From Moduliflexus sp964602655 (GTDB lineage Bacteria > Moduliflexota > Moduliflexia > Moduliflexales > Moduliflexaceae): DNA of 64,000 nucleotides. A model generated the notes under the pieces. The model worked only from the letters and a program-made list of their open reading frames with translations, was not told the DNA's origin and made no database searches. The DNA is taken from assembly GCA_964602655.1 (NCBI GenBank), contig CAZRSF010000010.1:1-64000 (forward strand), written 5' to 3'. The translations under genes and the position numbers were made by a program. Shown here in pieces: positions 28,070 through 36,718 of the stretch (position 1 is the stretch's first letter; each line of letters starts with the position of its first letter).

Positions 28070-28095
28070 AGGAGTCAACCACAGATTGTTTTTGC

Positions 28096-28136
28096 AGAAC
28101 GCTGTCAAATGCTTCAAGGGCGGCAGATAGCGTTCT
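28096..28136. repeat. Degenerate TGTCAGAC-family palindrome
   Basis: AGAACGCT (28096-28103) and AGCGTTCT (28129-28136) flank GTCAAATGCTTCAAGG, which resembles the TGTCAGAC..CTTCAAGG core of the family. It lies in the leader of the ATPase operon. Confidence 0.5.
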
Positions 28137-28163
28137 TCACAACATCAAAAAAGGAGAATGATG

Positions 28164-29291
28164 ATGGAACGACTTAAACTGAGCCGTATGACGGTTGGAG
28201 GTTTCAAATCTATACATCCAGATGGACAGACGATCAGGTTTGGTGATATGACGGTGCTGCTCGGAGCAAATGGGGCAGGCAAAAGCAATGTGGTCTCATT
28301 TTTTCGAATGCTGAATTATATAATGACCGGCGGACTGCAAACCTATGTCGGAGAAAATGGCTCTTCAGAAACACTGTTATATTATGGCCTGAAAAAAACG
28401 ACGCGCATTACCGCAGAGATGGAATTCAATACAACAGAACTACAAGATATTTATCGTTTCAGTCTTGCTCATGCCGCAGGAGACACACTTATCTTTACTG
28501 AAGAAACAGTCGTATATCATCAAAGAGCGAGAAAAAACCCTGTGACAGTGACCTGTGATCCTGGATTAAAAGAATCCGGCTTACCTGAAAAATCAAAAGA
28601 GCCCAGCCAAAAGACAGTTCGAGTCGCCTTCGAGTTGTTGAAAAAATGCCAGGTGTTTCAATTTCACGACACCTCGAATGTCGCGAAGATAAGAAATAAA
28701 GGGTATATCAATGATAATAAATTCCTTCGCAGCGACGGCGGCAATTTAGCCGCCTTTCTTTATGCGATGCAGCATGGCTCGGACGAAAAATATTACCATC
28801 GCATCGTCAGGTATATTCGACAGATCATGCCTCAATTCAGGGATTTCGAATTACAACCATCGTCTCTTAACGAAAATTATATTGCATTGAACTGGAAAGA
28901 GCAGGGTTCTGATTACTTATTCGGCCCGCATCAAATTTCTGACGGTTCTCTCCGTTTTATGGCAATTGCCACACTTCTCCTCCAATCTCCGAAAACATTA
29001 CCTTCGGTCATTATCCTTGATGAACCTGAATTAGGATTGCATCCTTCAGCAATTGCCGCGCTGGCAGGCATGGCAAAAGCCGCAAGCCAAAATTGCCAGA
29101 TCATTCTGGCGACCCAATCGCCGAGATTAGTGGATGAATTCGAACCAGAAAACATTCTGATCGTTGAAAGAAATAATGAAAAGCGTTGCAGCGAATTCGC
29201 ACCATTAGACAAAGAGCAATTGGCCGATTGGCTTGAGCGATACAGCATGAGCGAATTGTGGGAGAAAAATGTGTTCGGAGGGCAGCCATGA
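28164..29291 (+). CDS. OLD/RecF-like AAA ATPase of a possible defence cassette
   Basis: A 375-residue ABC-type ATPase of the AAA_21/OLD group. The P-loop LGANGAGKSN lies near 33-42, the signature is ISDGSLRFMAIATLL, Walker B is VIILDEPELGLHP, and the H-loop region is ILATQSPRLVDEF. No Toprim domain is fused; instead the next gene encodes the partner. Three ATGs lie in tandem at 28158, 28161 and 28164. AAGGAG at 28151-28156 is best spaced from 28164. The stop overlaps the next start by four bases. The base composition looks somewhat more AT-rich than that of neighbouring genes, consistent with acquisition. Proteins like this, paired with DUF4276, occur in defence-type loci; the function here is inferred. 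Confidence 0.88.
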   Translation: MERLKLSRMTVGGFKSIHPDGQTIRFGDMTVLLGANGAGKSNVVSFFRMLNYIMTGGLQTYVGENGSSETLLYYGLKKTTRITAEMEFNTTELQDIYRFSLAHAAGDTLIFTEETVVYHQRARKNPVTVTCDPGLKESGLPEKSKEPSQKTVRVAFELLKKCQVFQFHDTSNVAKIRNKGYINDNKFLRSDGGNLAAFLYAMQHGSDEKYYHRIVRYIRQIMPQFRDFELQPSSLNENYIALNWKEQGSDYLFGPHQISDGSLRFMAIATLLLQSPKTLPSVIILDEPELGLHPSAIAALAGMAKAASQNCQIILATQSPRLVDEFEPENILIVERNNEKRCSEFAPLDKEQLADWLERYSMSELWEKNVFGGQP

Positions 29292-29992
29292 AAACGTTCA
29301 TCCGACTGCATATTACCGCTGAAGGCCAGACCGAAGAGAAATTCGTCAAGCAAACGCTGTCAAAACATCTTGGATCATTCCAGATTTCGACTGATGTGAG
29401 AAGAGTGCTCGTTAGCAGAGACAAACGTCATGCGAAAACGTATCGGGGCGGGCTGCTTGATTATGAAAAGGCCAAAAAAGATATTCGAACATGGTTGAAA
29501 GAAGATCAGGGAACGGAGTGCCGTTTTACCACGATGTTCGACCTCTATGCGCTGCCGGATAATTTTCCTGCGTATCACGAAGCCACCGCGCTTCATGACC
29601 CATATCAGCGCGTCGAGTTATTGGAACAGGCGTTTCGAGGAGATATTGGAGATCGCCGATTTATCCCCTATATTCAACTTCATGAGTTCGAAGCGCTGGT
29701 GTTGGCGAATCCCTCAAACCTTGAATATGAGTATTTCGATCATGCCGACGCCATCGAACGTTTGCAAAACGCGTTGACGCGGGCTGGAGGAAATCCTGAA
29801 TTGATCAATGACAACCCACAAACCGCTCCATCAAAAAGAATACTGGCCTTAATTCCAGAGTATGACAAAGCGAATGTCGGCGCAGAGATTGCCGGAATGA
29901 ATGGGATTGATTGTTTGAAACAAACATGTTCGCATTTTTCAACATGGCTTACACGCCTTGAAACCCTTTCAGATAAAATCAATGAAGGATAA
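29288..29992 (+). CDS. DUF4276 protein, partner of the OLD-like ATPase
   Basis: A 234-residue protein starting at the ATG that overlaps the previous stop (ATGA). Characteristic DUF4276 blocks are HITAEGQTEEKFVK near 8-21, TMFDLYALPDNFP near the middle and YIQLHEFEALVLANP near 135. The EGQTE and acidic D-containing blocks recall the metal-binding residues of Toprim-type nucleases, so it may be the effector of the pair; this is inference. It is translationally coupled to the ATPase. The third gene starts two bases after its stop. A frame extending upstream to 29258 lies inside the ATPase gene and has no reason to be used. Confidence 0.85.
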   Translation: MKTFIRLHITAEGQTEEKFVKQTLSKHLGSFQISTDVRRVLVSRDKRHAKTYRGGLLDYEKAKKDIRTWLKEDQGTECRFTTMFDLYALPDNFPAYHEATALHDPYQRVELLEQAFRGDIGDRRFIPYIQLHEFEALVLANPSNLEYEYFDHADAIERLQNALTRAGGNPELINDNPQTAPSKRILALIPEYDKANVGAEIAGMNGIDCLKQTCSHFSTWLTRLETLSDKINEG

Positions 29993-29994
29993 CT

Positions 29995-30609
29995 ATGGGA
30001 TCATGCGCAAAATTCTGGTTGTTCCGTGCAGCGTCGTTTGCAAAATTTCAGGACGCGGCTGCGCCTGTTGATGTAGAAACACATTCGAACGACTATTTCA
30101 TCTGCGCCGAAGACCTGTTTTCTCAATGTGATACTGAATGCCGCGCCGCGTCATGGCAATTGGGGGTTGATTCGTTTTTTGCGCGATTATTCGACGACGG
30201 CCCGCCGATGTTGTCTGGCGAGCAAGCCGCATCTGCGCTGCAACGTCCTGATTTGATGCAACGCGCGTCCGATAGGCTTGGCATTTTCGAAGTCTTGGAT
30301 GAACCTTCAGCCAAAGCGTTCCAGCGGCTTCAGACCGTGATCGGCCTGCCGCGCCGCCCGTCGCAGCCGACAACCGGACTGCCCTGGTGGGTCGCCTGTT
30401 TCGGCGAAGCGTATATCGGCCTGCTGTCGCCGCAAGCGGTCGCCGAACTGCGAACGGCGCTGCGGGAAACCCGCCTGATTCAGGATGTTATGACATGGCT
30501 TGGAGTGACGGATCATTCTGACGGCGAATTCGAAAAATTTTGCCACTTTCTTCTCGATATACCGGATACGGACGACTGCTGGCTGCTGGCGGAGGAAGGT
30601 ACGTCGTAA
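29995..30609 (+). CDS. Hypothetical protein, third gene of the ATPase/DUF4276 cassette
   Basis: A 204-residue soluble protein that I do not recognise. It is acidic, with Trp/Phe-rich patches (LPWWVACFGEAYIGLL near 125-140) and a helical C-terminal half ending DDCWLLAEEGTS. AAGGATAACT directly upstream of the ATG and a two-base gap from the DUF4276 stop put it in the same operon. Its composition looks more like the host's than the ATPase gene does. It could be an accessory or immunity-like component of the cassette, or an unrelated host gene picked up by read-through. A palindrome with a U-tract on the opposite strand follows. Confidence 0.72.
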   Translation: MGSCAKFWLFRAASFAKFQDAAAPVDVETHSNDYFICAEDLFSQCDTECRAASWQLGVDSFFARLFDDGPPMLSGEQAASALQRPDLMQRASDRLGIFEVLDEPSAKAFQRLQTVIGLPRRPSQPTTGLPWWVACFGEAYIGLLSPQAVAELRTALRETRLIQDVMTWLGVTDHSDGEFEKFCHFLLDIPDTDDCWLLAEEGTS

Positions 30610-30611
30610 AC

Positions 30612-30649
30612 AAAAAAAGTGTCAGACACCTTGAAGGTGTCTGACACTT
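30612..30649 (-). terminator. Perfect 16-bp TGTCAGAC hairpin, terminator of galE
   Basis: The arms 30617-30632 and 30634-30649 (AAGTGTCAGACACCTT and its complement) are perfect around one base. On the minus strand a run of seven T follows, so it ends galE. It can also stop the convergent transcript from 30609. Confidence 0.88.
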
Positions 30650-30656
30650 AGCGCGT

Positions 30657-31667
30657 TTATTCATACCCGTTCGGGTTTTTCGATTGCCACGCCCATGAAT
30701 CCACGCACATTTCTTCGATGCCCCGCGTTGCCACCCAGCCTAATTCTGCTTTCGCTTTGGCCGGATCAGCGTAACAGGCCGCGACATCGCCGGGACGACG
30801 CGCCACGATGTGATGCGGGATCGGCTTGCCGCACGCTTTTTCGAACGCGGCGATCACCTGCAACACACTGTAGCCGTTGCCTGTGCCGAGATTATAGGTG
30901 ACTAATCCCGGAAGTGTTTGCAGTTTTTCCAACGCCTTGACATGCCCGACGGAGAGGTCAACGACATGAATGTAATCTCGCACGCCTGTGCCATCCGGCG
31001 TGGGGTAATCGCTGCCGAACACCGACACTTTCGGCAATTTCCCAACCGCGACCTGCGCGATGTATGGCAGCAGGTTATTCGGGATGCCGTTCGGGTCTTC
31101 GCCGATTCTACCGCTGGCGTGAGCGCCAATCGGGTTAAAATAACGCAGCAGCGCGATATTCCAGGTTTTGTCGGCGCGATACAGATCGCGTAGCATTTGT
31201 TCGATCATCCACTTCGTCCAGCCATACGGATTCGTCGCCGAAGTCGGAAAATCTTCGGTAATCGGCACGGTATGCGGATCGCCATAGACTGTTGCCGATG
31301 AACTGAACACAAGCTGTTTGACGTTGTGCGCCGCCATCACTTCGCACAGATTCAACGTGCCGGTGATATTATTATGATAATAACGCAGCGGAATCGAAAC
31401 CGATTCGCCGACGGCTTTTAATCCGGCAAAATGAATGACCGCATCAATCTTCTTGGCATCGAAAATCCCATTTAACGCCTCTTTATCGAGCAAATCAACC
31501 GGATAAAATTCCAGCGTTTTGCCGGTAATCTCTTGCACTCGCCGCAGCGATTCTTCTTTGCTGTTCAATAAATTATCCACAACCGTCACATCATATCCCG
31601 CGTTCAACAATTCCACGCAGGCGTGACTGCCGATATATCCGGCGCCGCCGGTCACTAAAATTCTCAT
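30657..31667 (-). CDS. galE: UDP-glucose 4-epimerase
   Basis: A 336-residue extended SDR enzyme that interconverts UDP-galactose and UDP-glucose. The NAD motif TGGAGYIGSH is at 6-15, the catalytic Ser lies in VFSSSATVYGDP near 124, and the Tyr-x3-Lys in NPYGWTKWMIEQ near 148-152. YFNPIGAHASGRIGEDP is the family block that shapes the sugar site. The ATG has GGAGAG seven bases upstream. It is 51 bases downstream of galT on the same strand, forming a small Leloir operon; a GTAGGTCGAA palindrome lies between the two genes. Confidence 0.97.
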   Translation of the reverse strand: MRILVTGGAGYIGSHACVELLNAGYDVTVVDNLLNSKEESLRRVQEITGKTLEFYPVDLLDKEALNGIFDAKKIDAVIHFAGLKAVGESVSIPLRYYHNNITGTLNLCEVMAAHNVKQLVFSSSATVYGDPHTVPITEDFPTSATNPYGWTKWMIEQMLRDLYRADKTWNIALLRYFNPIGAHASGRIGEDPNGIPNNLLPYIAQVAVGKLPKVSVFGSDYPTPDGTGVRDYIHVVDLSVGHVKALEKLQTLPGLVTYNLGTGNGYSVLQVIAAFEKACGKPIPHHIVARRPGDVAACYADPAKAKAELGWVATRGIEEMCVDSWAWQSKNPNGYE

Positions 31668-31689
31668 GTTAATACTCTCCTGCTGTGAT

Positions 31690-31716
31690 GTAGGTCGAAA
31701 CTATACTTCGACCTAC
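31690..31716. repeat. GTAGGTCGAA palindrome between galT and galE
   Basis: GTAGGTCGAA (31690-31699) and TTCGACCTAC (31707-31716) are perfect arms around seven bases. It belongs to the family also seen at 23112, 34463 and 49681. Confidence 0.7.
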
Positions 31717-31718
31717 GT

Positions 31719-32759
31719 TCATTTCTGTTTATAATGCACGTCAGACAGGCTGCGCAGGCGTTCTGCGGCCTGTTCCGCCGTTACGTCACGTTGGGCTTCG
31801 GCTAACATTTCATAGCCGACCATGAATTTTTTCACAGTCGCCGACCGCAGCAGCGGCGGATAATAATGGGCGTGCAATTGCCAGTGCGACAGGTCGCCGT
31901 CACGGAACGGAGCGCCATGCCAGCCCATCGAATACGGGAACGAAATCTCGAACAGATTATCATATTTCGTCAACAGCCGTTTCATAATATCCGCTAATGC
32001 GTTGCGTTCTTCGTCCGTCAAATCAGGCAGGCGCAGCACATGGCGGCGCGGCAGCAGCAGAATTTCGAACGGCCAGAGCGCCCAGAACGGCACGACGGCG
32101 ACCCAGTGCGGATTTTCCACGACAATTCGGCTCTGCTGTTCAAGTTCTAACGCCAAATAATCGAGCAGTAACACGCGGCCATGCTGTTGCAAGTAAGCGC
32201 GTTGATTCGCGTCTTCTTTCGCCGGTTCGTTCGGCAGCGCCGTGCCTGCCCAGATTTGCCCGTGCGGATGCGGATTCGAACAGCCCATCACGTCCCCTTT
32301 GTTTTCGAACACCTGTACCCACTGATGATTCTGACCGAGTTCTGTTGTCTGATCTGCCCAGAGATTGACCACCGCGCGAATTTCCGGCAGGCTCAATTCC
32401 GGCAGCGTCAGGTCGTGGCGCGGCGAAAAGCAGATGACGCGGGACGTTCCGCGCTGCGGTTGAACCTGCATGAGCGGATGCGATGCCGCGCCGACGTCAA
32501 GCGGCGTATCCGGCAGCAGCGCGGCGAAATCATTGGTAAAGGCAAACGTGGATTCGTATTTCGGGTTCAGGTGTCCGCCCGCCCGTTCGTTGCCGGGGCA
32601 GAGATAACATTTCGGATCGTGCTGCGGACGCTGTTCCGCTGGAATCGTCTCCTGTTTCCCCTGCCAGGGGCGCTTAGTGCGATGCGGCGACACGAGAATC
32701 CATTCGCCGGTTAGCGCGTTATACCGCCGATGCGGATGCTCGTTCGGATGAAAATTCAT
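31719..32759 (-). CDS. galT: Galactose-1-phosphate uridylyltransferase
   Basis: A 346-residue GalT, which swaps UMP between UDP-glucose and galactose-1-phosphate. The catalytic motif CSNPHPHGQIWA is at 160-171, with the nucleophile His166. CYLC (51-54) and downstream His residues fit the structural zinc site. WALWPFEILLLPRRHVLRLPDL and YSMGWHGAPF are further family blocks. Length is normal. It leads the galT-galE pair, and the GntR-type sugar-sensing regulator gene lies about 100 bases upstream on the same strand. A degraded palindrome fills the space before it. Confidence 0.96.
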   Translation of the reverse strand: MNFHPNEHPHRRYNALTGEWILVSPHRTKRPWQGKQETIPAEQRPQHDPKCYLCPGNERAGGHLNPKYESTFAFTNDFAALLPDTPLDVGAASHPLMQVQPQRGTSRVICFSPRHDLTLPELSLPEIRAVVNLWADQTTELGQNHQWVQVFENKGDVMGCSNPHPHGQIWAGTALPNEPAKEDANQRAYLQQHGRVLLLDYLALELEQQSRIVVENPHWVAVVPFWALWPFEILLLPRRHVLRLPDLTDEERNALADIMKRLLTKYDNLFEISFPYSMGWHGAPFRDGDLSHWQLHAHYYPPLLRSATVKKFMVGYEMLAEAQRDVTAEQAAERLRSLSDVHYKQK

Positions 32760-32780
32760 AACGATTGAAACGCCGCTTTC

Positions 32781-32840
32781 ATTCGTCTTGAGCCGACGAA
32801 CCGAAATTTGCCTTTCGACACGCTCAGGACGAACGGAAGC
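32781..32840. repeat. Imperfect inverted repeat in the galT leader
   Basis: TTCGTCTTGAGCCGACGAA and TTTCGACACGCTCAGGACGAA are imperfect inverse copies about 12 bases apart. A related fragment, TTCGACAGCCTCACCACGAA, lies at about 538-557. It occupies the gap between the GntR-type gene and galT. Confidence 0.45.
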
Positions 32841-32861
32841 GCGTTTTATTGATGGATAAGA

Positions 32862-34289
32862 TCATTCCTCATACAACATATTCAAATAGACTTCTTTTTC
32901 GCGTAATTCCTGCTCGATGTCGCAATCGCTTTCGAGAATATTCCGCGCGGCGTTCAAACAAAAATACATCGCTTTCGTGAACATGGCATTCTGCGCGTTA
33001 ATGCAAGCCGAATGTTCAAGCTGCCGTTTGTAGCCGCGAAAGAATTCCGACGCATAGACTTCGTTGTCGAGATGCTGCGTATTCGCGGGCAGAATGCCGG
33101 TCTGCGCGGCGAAAAAATCGCAGAGATCGTCGTCTGTCGTGATGGCGTCAATGAATTTGGCGGCCTGCATCGGGTAGGCGCTCTGCGAGCAGATCGCCAG
33201 CGCGTGGTTGTAATTCCAGGAACGCGACAGGCCGTCCTGTCCGGCAGGATTCAGCACGATCTGAAAGTTCTGTTCGAACGGCTCGCCTGTCAATTCCTCT
33301 AAATGGCATTTGATCCAGGGGCCGTCGGAAATGAACGTGATGTCGCCTTGCGCAAAGCGTTTGCGGATGGTGGGAATATCCGCTTTCAGCACACGGCAAG
33401 CGCGGACGAAGCGCCGCAGCCATTCGAAGGCGGCGACCGTTTCCGGCGCGTGAAAAATAATCTCGCCGTGCTCGTTCATAAATCCGCCGCGAAATGCCTG
33501 CAACAGAAAATAGATCGTCAGGAAATCGGTTTCTTTGTCCGCCGACGCGCTTAAAGCGTAACTATACACCTCTTTGCCCTGATAGGCGCGATCAACCTGC
33601 TGGCATACGTCAAAGAAGGCGTCGAGCGTCATCGGCTGCGGCGGGAGTTCGATCCCGGCCTCGCGCAGTACGCGGGTATTGGCAATCAGCGCGACCGGAC
33701 ACAAGCCCCAGGCGACCGAATAGAGCTTCTCCTGATATGTGCCGCCGTAGAGGTCTTTGTCAACAACGCGATGTTCGAGGCTGCGGCTGCTCAGAAGTTT
33801 GTCTAACCGCGAAAACGCGCCCATTGAGGCGAAATAGCTTGTCCAGTGCGCCATGATCAGCGCCACGTCCGGCGCGTTGCCGCTGGTGATCAGTTTCAGC
33901 AGTTCCTTTTTGGCGACATGATACGTCGTCGGCACGCATTCCACCGCAATCGTCGGATATTTCCGCTGAAAGCGTTCGATCAAATCAAGCGTCGCCTGCT
34001 GCGCCCGGCGGCTTTCGCTCTGATCATTATTCACTAACCAGCAGAAAAAACGAATCGTAATTTTCTTGTCCGACACAAACGTGCCGCGCCCCTGTTTTTT
34101 GATCAGGACGCCATCCGCAGACAGCATGGAAATCGCCTGCCGGATCGTGGAAATGCTCGTGCCGAATTCCTGCGCAAGGATGGATTCGCTCGGAATCAGG
34201 TCGCCTTGACGATACGCGCCATCCGTAATCCGTTGCTGCAAGATTTCGCGCACCTGAAGATATAACGGTTTATAGCTGACAGTCGGCAT
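32862..34289 (-). CDS. GntR-type HTH fused to an ABC-type sugar-binding domain
   Basis: A 475-residue one-component regulator. Residues 1-72 are a GntR winged helix: YLQVREILQQRITDGAYRQG, IPSESILAQEFGTSISTIRQ, GVLIKKQGRGTFV. The remaining 400 residues match extracellular solute-binding protein family 1 (carbohydrate ABC transport): IERFQRKYPTIAVECVP, PDVALIMAHWTSYF, PVALIANTRVLREAG, FISDGPWIKCHLEE. No signal peptide is present, so the sugar-binding module must act in the cytoplasm as the ligand sensor. GntR proteins usually carry UTRA, FCD or LacI-type sensors. The gene lies upstream of galT-galE on the same strand, so galactose or a galactoside is the obvious ligand candidate. No transporter genes are adjacent. 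Confidence 0.9.
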   Translation of the reverse strand: MPTVSYKPLYLQVREILQQRITDGAYRQGDLIPSESILAQEFGTSISTIRQAISMLSADGVLIKKQGRGTFVSDKKITIRFFCWLVNNDQSESRRAQQATLDLIERFQRKYPTIAVECVPTTYHVAKKELLKLITSGNAPDVALIMAHWTSYFASMGAFSRLDKLLSSRSLEHRVVDKDLYGGTYQEKLYSVAWGLCPVALIANTRVLREAGIELPPQPMTLDAFFDVCQQVDRAYQGKEVYSYALSASADKETDFLTIYFLLQAFRGGFMNEHGEIIFHAPETVAAFEWLRRFVRACRVLKADIPTIRKRFAQGDITFISDGPWIKCHLEELTGEPFEQNFQIVLNPAGQDGLSRSWNYNHALAICSQSAYPMQAAKFIDAITTDDDLCDFFAAQTGILPANTQHLDNEVYASEFFRGYKRQLEHSACINAQNAMFTKAMYFCLNAARNILESDCDIEQELREKEVYLNMLYEE

Positions 34290-34462
34290 AGGAAGTGTGT
34301 TGAAAATAAATTCGGTTCTTAATACAACGGTCTTTCGTATGACTAAAAATGATGATAATTTTTGTCAAGCAATTCCTGTAAAAAAGATGACATGATTTTT
34401 CTTGACCGGTTTCAGCAGCCGTCAAAGACTACAACGAATGAAAGAAAGGAACGAATATGTAC

Positions 34463-34482
34463 GTCGAAACTCCAGTTTCGAC
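34463..34482. repeat. GTCGAAACT palindrome
   Basis: GTCGAAACT and AGTTTCGAC are perfect arms around two bases. It lies about 45 bases before the DinB-like gene. Confidence 0.6.
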
Positions 34483-34527
34483 TTACGCCACAAGACATAG
34501 AAATTCTATTTTCAGGGAGAATATGTT

Positions 34528-35049
34528 ATGGATTTACGATACCCGATTGGCCGATATCAGCGAGTCGAAACGCTGACAATCGCAGAACGACAAGCGTATA
34601 TTGCCGACATCGAACAGACGCCTGCCAACCTTCGCGCTGCGGTGGCTGGCTTGACACCAGAACAGATCGAGACGCCGTATCGTCCGGATGGTTGGACAGT
34701 GCGGCAGGTGGCGCATCATCTTCCAGACAGCCATCTCAACGCTTACATCCGCTTTAAACTTGCGCTGACGGAAGACGAGCCGCTGATCAAAACATACGCG
34801 GAAGAACGTTGGGCGGAGTTGGCCGATACGCGCGAGACGCCGGTAGAAATCTCGCTGACGCTGATGGACGCGCTGCATACGCGCTGGGCAATTTTGCTGA
34901 ACGCCTTGAGCGACGAAGAGTGGCGCCGGACGTTCCGTCATCCCGATTTAGGCGTGATGCGCTTAGAGCAAAGCCTTGCGCTGTATGCCTGGCATGGACG
35001 GCATCATGTCGCGCATATCCGTTCGCTGCGCGAGCGCATGGGGTGGTAA
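34528..35049 (+). CDS. DinB/YfiT-like metal-binding protein
   Basis: A 173-residue four-helix protein of the DinB/BstA (YfiT) group, nickel- or zinc-binding enzymes some of which transfer bacillithiol or other thiols. The start LRYPIGRYQ, the DGWTVRQVAHHLPDSH block and the C-terminal YAWHGRHHVAHIRSLRERMGW supply the three metal-binding His residues and closely match the YfiT subfamily. The ATG at 34528 has GGGAGA upstream. It is followed two bases after its stop by a thioesterase-like gene, so the two are co-transcribed. The thiol substrate in this organism is unknown. Confidence 0.9.
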   Translation: MDLRYPIGRYQRVETLTIAERQAYIADIEQTPANLRAAVAGLTPEQIETPYRPDGWTVRQVAHHLPDSHLNAYIRFKLALTEDEPLIKTYAEERWAELADTRETPVEISLTLMDALHTRWAILLNALSDEEWRRTFRHPDLGVMRLEQSLALYAWHGRHHVAHIRSLRERMGW

Positions 35050-35051
35050 TC

Positions 35052-35561
35052 ATGCACTATCACGTCAAGCGGAAACAGCCCAACAGCAAAATGTGCTTTG
35101 TCTGTGGCATGAAAAACTCGTTCGGATTGCAGACCTTTTTTTATGAATTGGAGAATGACGAATTGCTTGCGTTTTTTACGCCAGGCGAAGAGCATCAGAG
35201 CTATCCTGGCCGTTTGCATGGCGGGATTGCCGCCGCGATTTTAGACGAAACCATCGGGCGCGCGATCATGATTCCGTATGAAGAGTCGGTCTGGGGCGTG
35301 ACATTAGAATTCACGTCGCGCTATAAGAAGCCGATTCCACTGAATCAGGAGATTCGCGCCCGCTGCCGCATTGTCAAAGAAAACAGCCGCGTCTTTGAAG
35401 GGAGCGGCGAAATTTTGCTGCCGGATGGCACGGTAGCGGTGGAAGGGTTCGGGAAATATCTGAAAATGCCGATTGATAAAATTGCAGATTTCGATACGAC
35501 GGAGCAGGAATGGCGCGTCATCGAATCGCCGACCGATCCGACGACAGTGGAACTTGCATAA
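35052..35561 (+). CDS. PaaI-type hotdog-fold thioesterase
   Basis: A 169-residue hotdog protein. The block GRLHGGIAAAILDETIGRA (about 56-74) is the PaaI/YbgC-type active-site helix, with Asp or Glu as the likely catalytic residue. The N-terminal KMCFVCGMKNSFGL, a CxxC-containing start, is common in this subfamily. The product probably hydrolyses acyl-CoA or a similar thioester. The ATG at 35052 follows the DinB-like stop by two bases; a longer frame from 34809 would overlap that gene. A degenerate TGTCAGAC-type sequence follows at about 35569. Confidence 0.88.
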   Translation: MHYHVKRKQPNSKMCFVCGMKNSFGLQTFFYELENDELLAFFTPGEEHQSYPGRLHGGIAAAILDETIGRAIMIPYEESVWGVTLEFTSRYKKPIPLNQEIRARCRIVKENSRVFEGSGEILLPDGTVAVEGFGKYLKMPIDKIADFDTTEQEWRVIESPTDPTTVELA

Positions 35562-35604
35562 ATAATGCTGTATCAGACGTCTTGGAGAGGCTGAGAGAGT
35601 GCTA

Positions 35605-36480
35605 TCAATTGCGAAGTTCCGCAACATTTTTCAGAAAACCGCCAGGCGTCATGCCATACGATTTTTTAAACAGGCGGCTAAAATGGCTCTGATCACTGAA
35701 GCCGAAAAAATGCGCCGCATCAATAATATTGATGCCACCTTGCTGCAAAAACGCTTTCGCTCGTTCCAAACGACGCTGCATCACGTATTGATACGGCGTC
35801 TGTCCGGTAGCTTGCTTGAATAAGCGGCTAAAATAATATTTGCTGAGCCCGGTTTCATACGCCAGCGTTTCCAGAGAAATCTCTTCGGACAGATTCCCTT
35901 CGATATACTCTAACGCGCGGCGGAGTTGGCGCGCGCTTAAGTTCGACTGAATATTCGGCAGCGGCTCTGGTTTTCGCGCATATTGTTTGACAAAATGAAT
36001 GGAGAGAGCAAGCGTCACGGATTCCACAAACAGTCGCCCATTAGGATTGCCAGATTCGGCTTCCGCGAGCAATATGCGCATCAGACCTTGCAAACGCGGG
36101 TCCTCCACATTGTGCGAGATCGGAAATTCCACAGATTGCGGCCAATCCTTCTCCCTCAGACCGCTTTGTAATTTTTCCGGCGCCAGCATCAGGGTAATAA
36201 ATTCAAGCGGCTGAGGGATATGCCGCGATGTCGGCAGGTTGGCCGGATAAATACACATCTGGCCGGGATCAGTGGTCAAGCGGCGCATGCCCCGGCCATC
36301 GTCACATTCCCAGGTCACGCTCTGGCCGATAATCATGCAGATGTGATGGCGAGGCGCAATGACATGATCCAGAATCAACCCGTCATCATTCCTCCCATGA
36401 ATCACGGCAACTCCCTCCCAGCCAAATGGCGCGCTGGAAGTGATAACATTCTTAGACTCTACTTCGCATGATTGATCCAT
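35605..36480 (-). CDS. AraC-family transcriptional regulator
   Basis: A 291-residue regulator. The N-terminal 170 residues form a cupin-like sensor domain (HHICMIIGQSVTWECDDG, PANLPTSRHIP). The C-terminal 100 residues form the double HTH: EEISLETLAYETGLSKYYFSRLFKQ, then FSDQSHFSRLFKKSYGMTPG. It is transcribed away from the SDR gene at 36719 with about 240 bases between, the normal arrangement for an AraC regulator and its target. The ligand is unknown. Confidence 0.92.
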   Translation of the reverse strand: MDQSCEVESKNVITSSAPFGWEGVAVIHGRNDDGLILDHVIAPRHHICMIIGQSVTWECDDGRGMRRLTTDPGQMCIYPANLPTSRHIPQPLEFITLMLAPEKLQSGLREKDWPQSVEFPISHNVEDPRLQGLMRILLAEAESGNPNGRLFVESVTLALSIHFVKQYARKPEPLPNIQSNLSARQLRRALEYIEGNLSEEISLETLAYETGLSKYYFSRLFKQATGQTPYQYVMQRRLERAKAFLQQGGINIIDAAHFFGFSDQSHFSRLFKKSYGMTPGGFLKNVAELRN

Positions 36481-36718
36481 GTTCCCCTCATGTTGTCGTG
36501 AATATCGTGATCATTTCTCTTGCCGAATCTGTTGGATGCCTCGCAGCCTGTCAAGCAAAAGGATCGCAATTTTCGACAAAACATTTGAGGGCAATATTCT
36601 TCTATCTTTTAAGCTCCCGACGTTATATTGTAAATCCGTTCCTGTTGATTCTTTCTCAATCATTACCTGGAAACGCGCACCAGAATGTGTCGTTTCCACT
36701 CAACAAAAGAGGTTTCGC

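Noticed and set aside
30657..34289. Sugar ABC transporter operon with galactose genes
   Set aside because: The binding-protein-like sequence is fused to a GntR domain and lacks a signal peptide; no permease or ATPase gene is adjacent.
34362..34757. Open frame in front of the DinB-like gene
   Set aside because: It runs through a palindrome and then overlaps the real gene in another frame; there are no recognisable domains.
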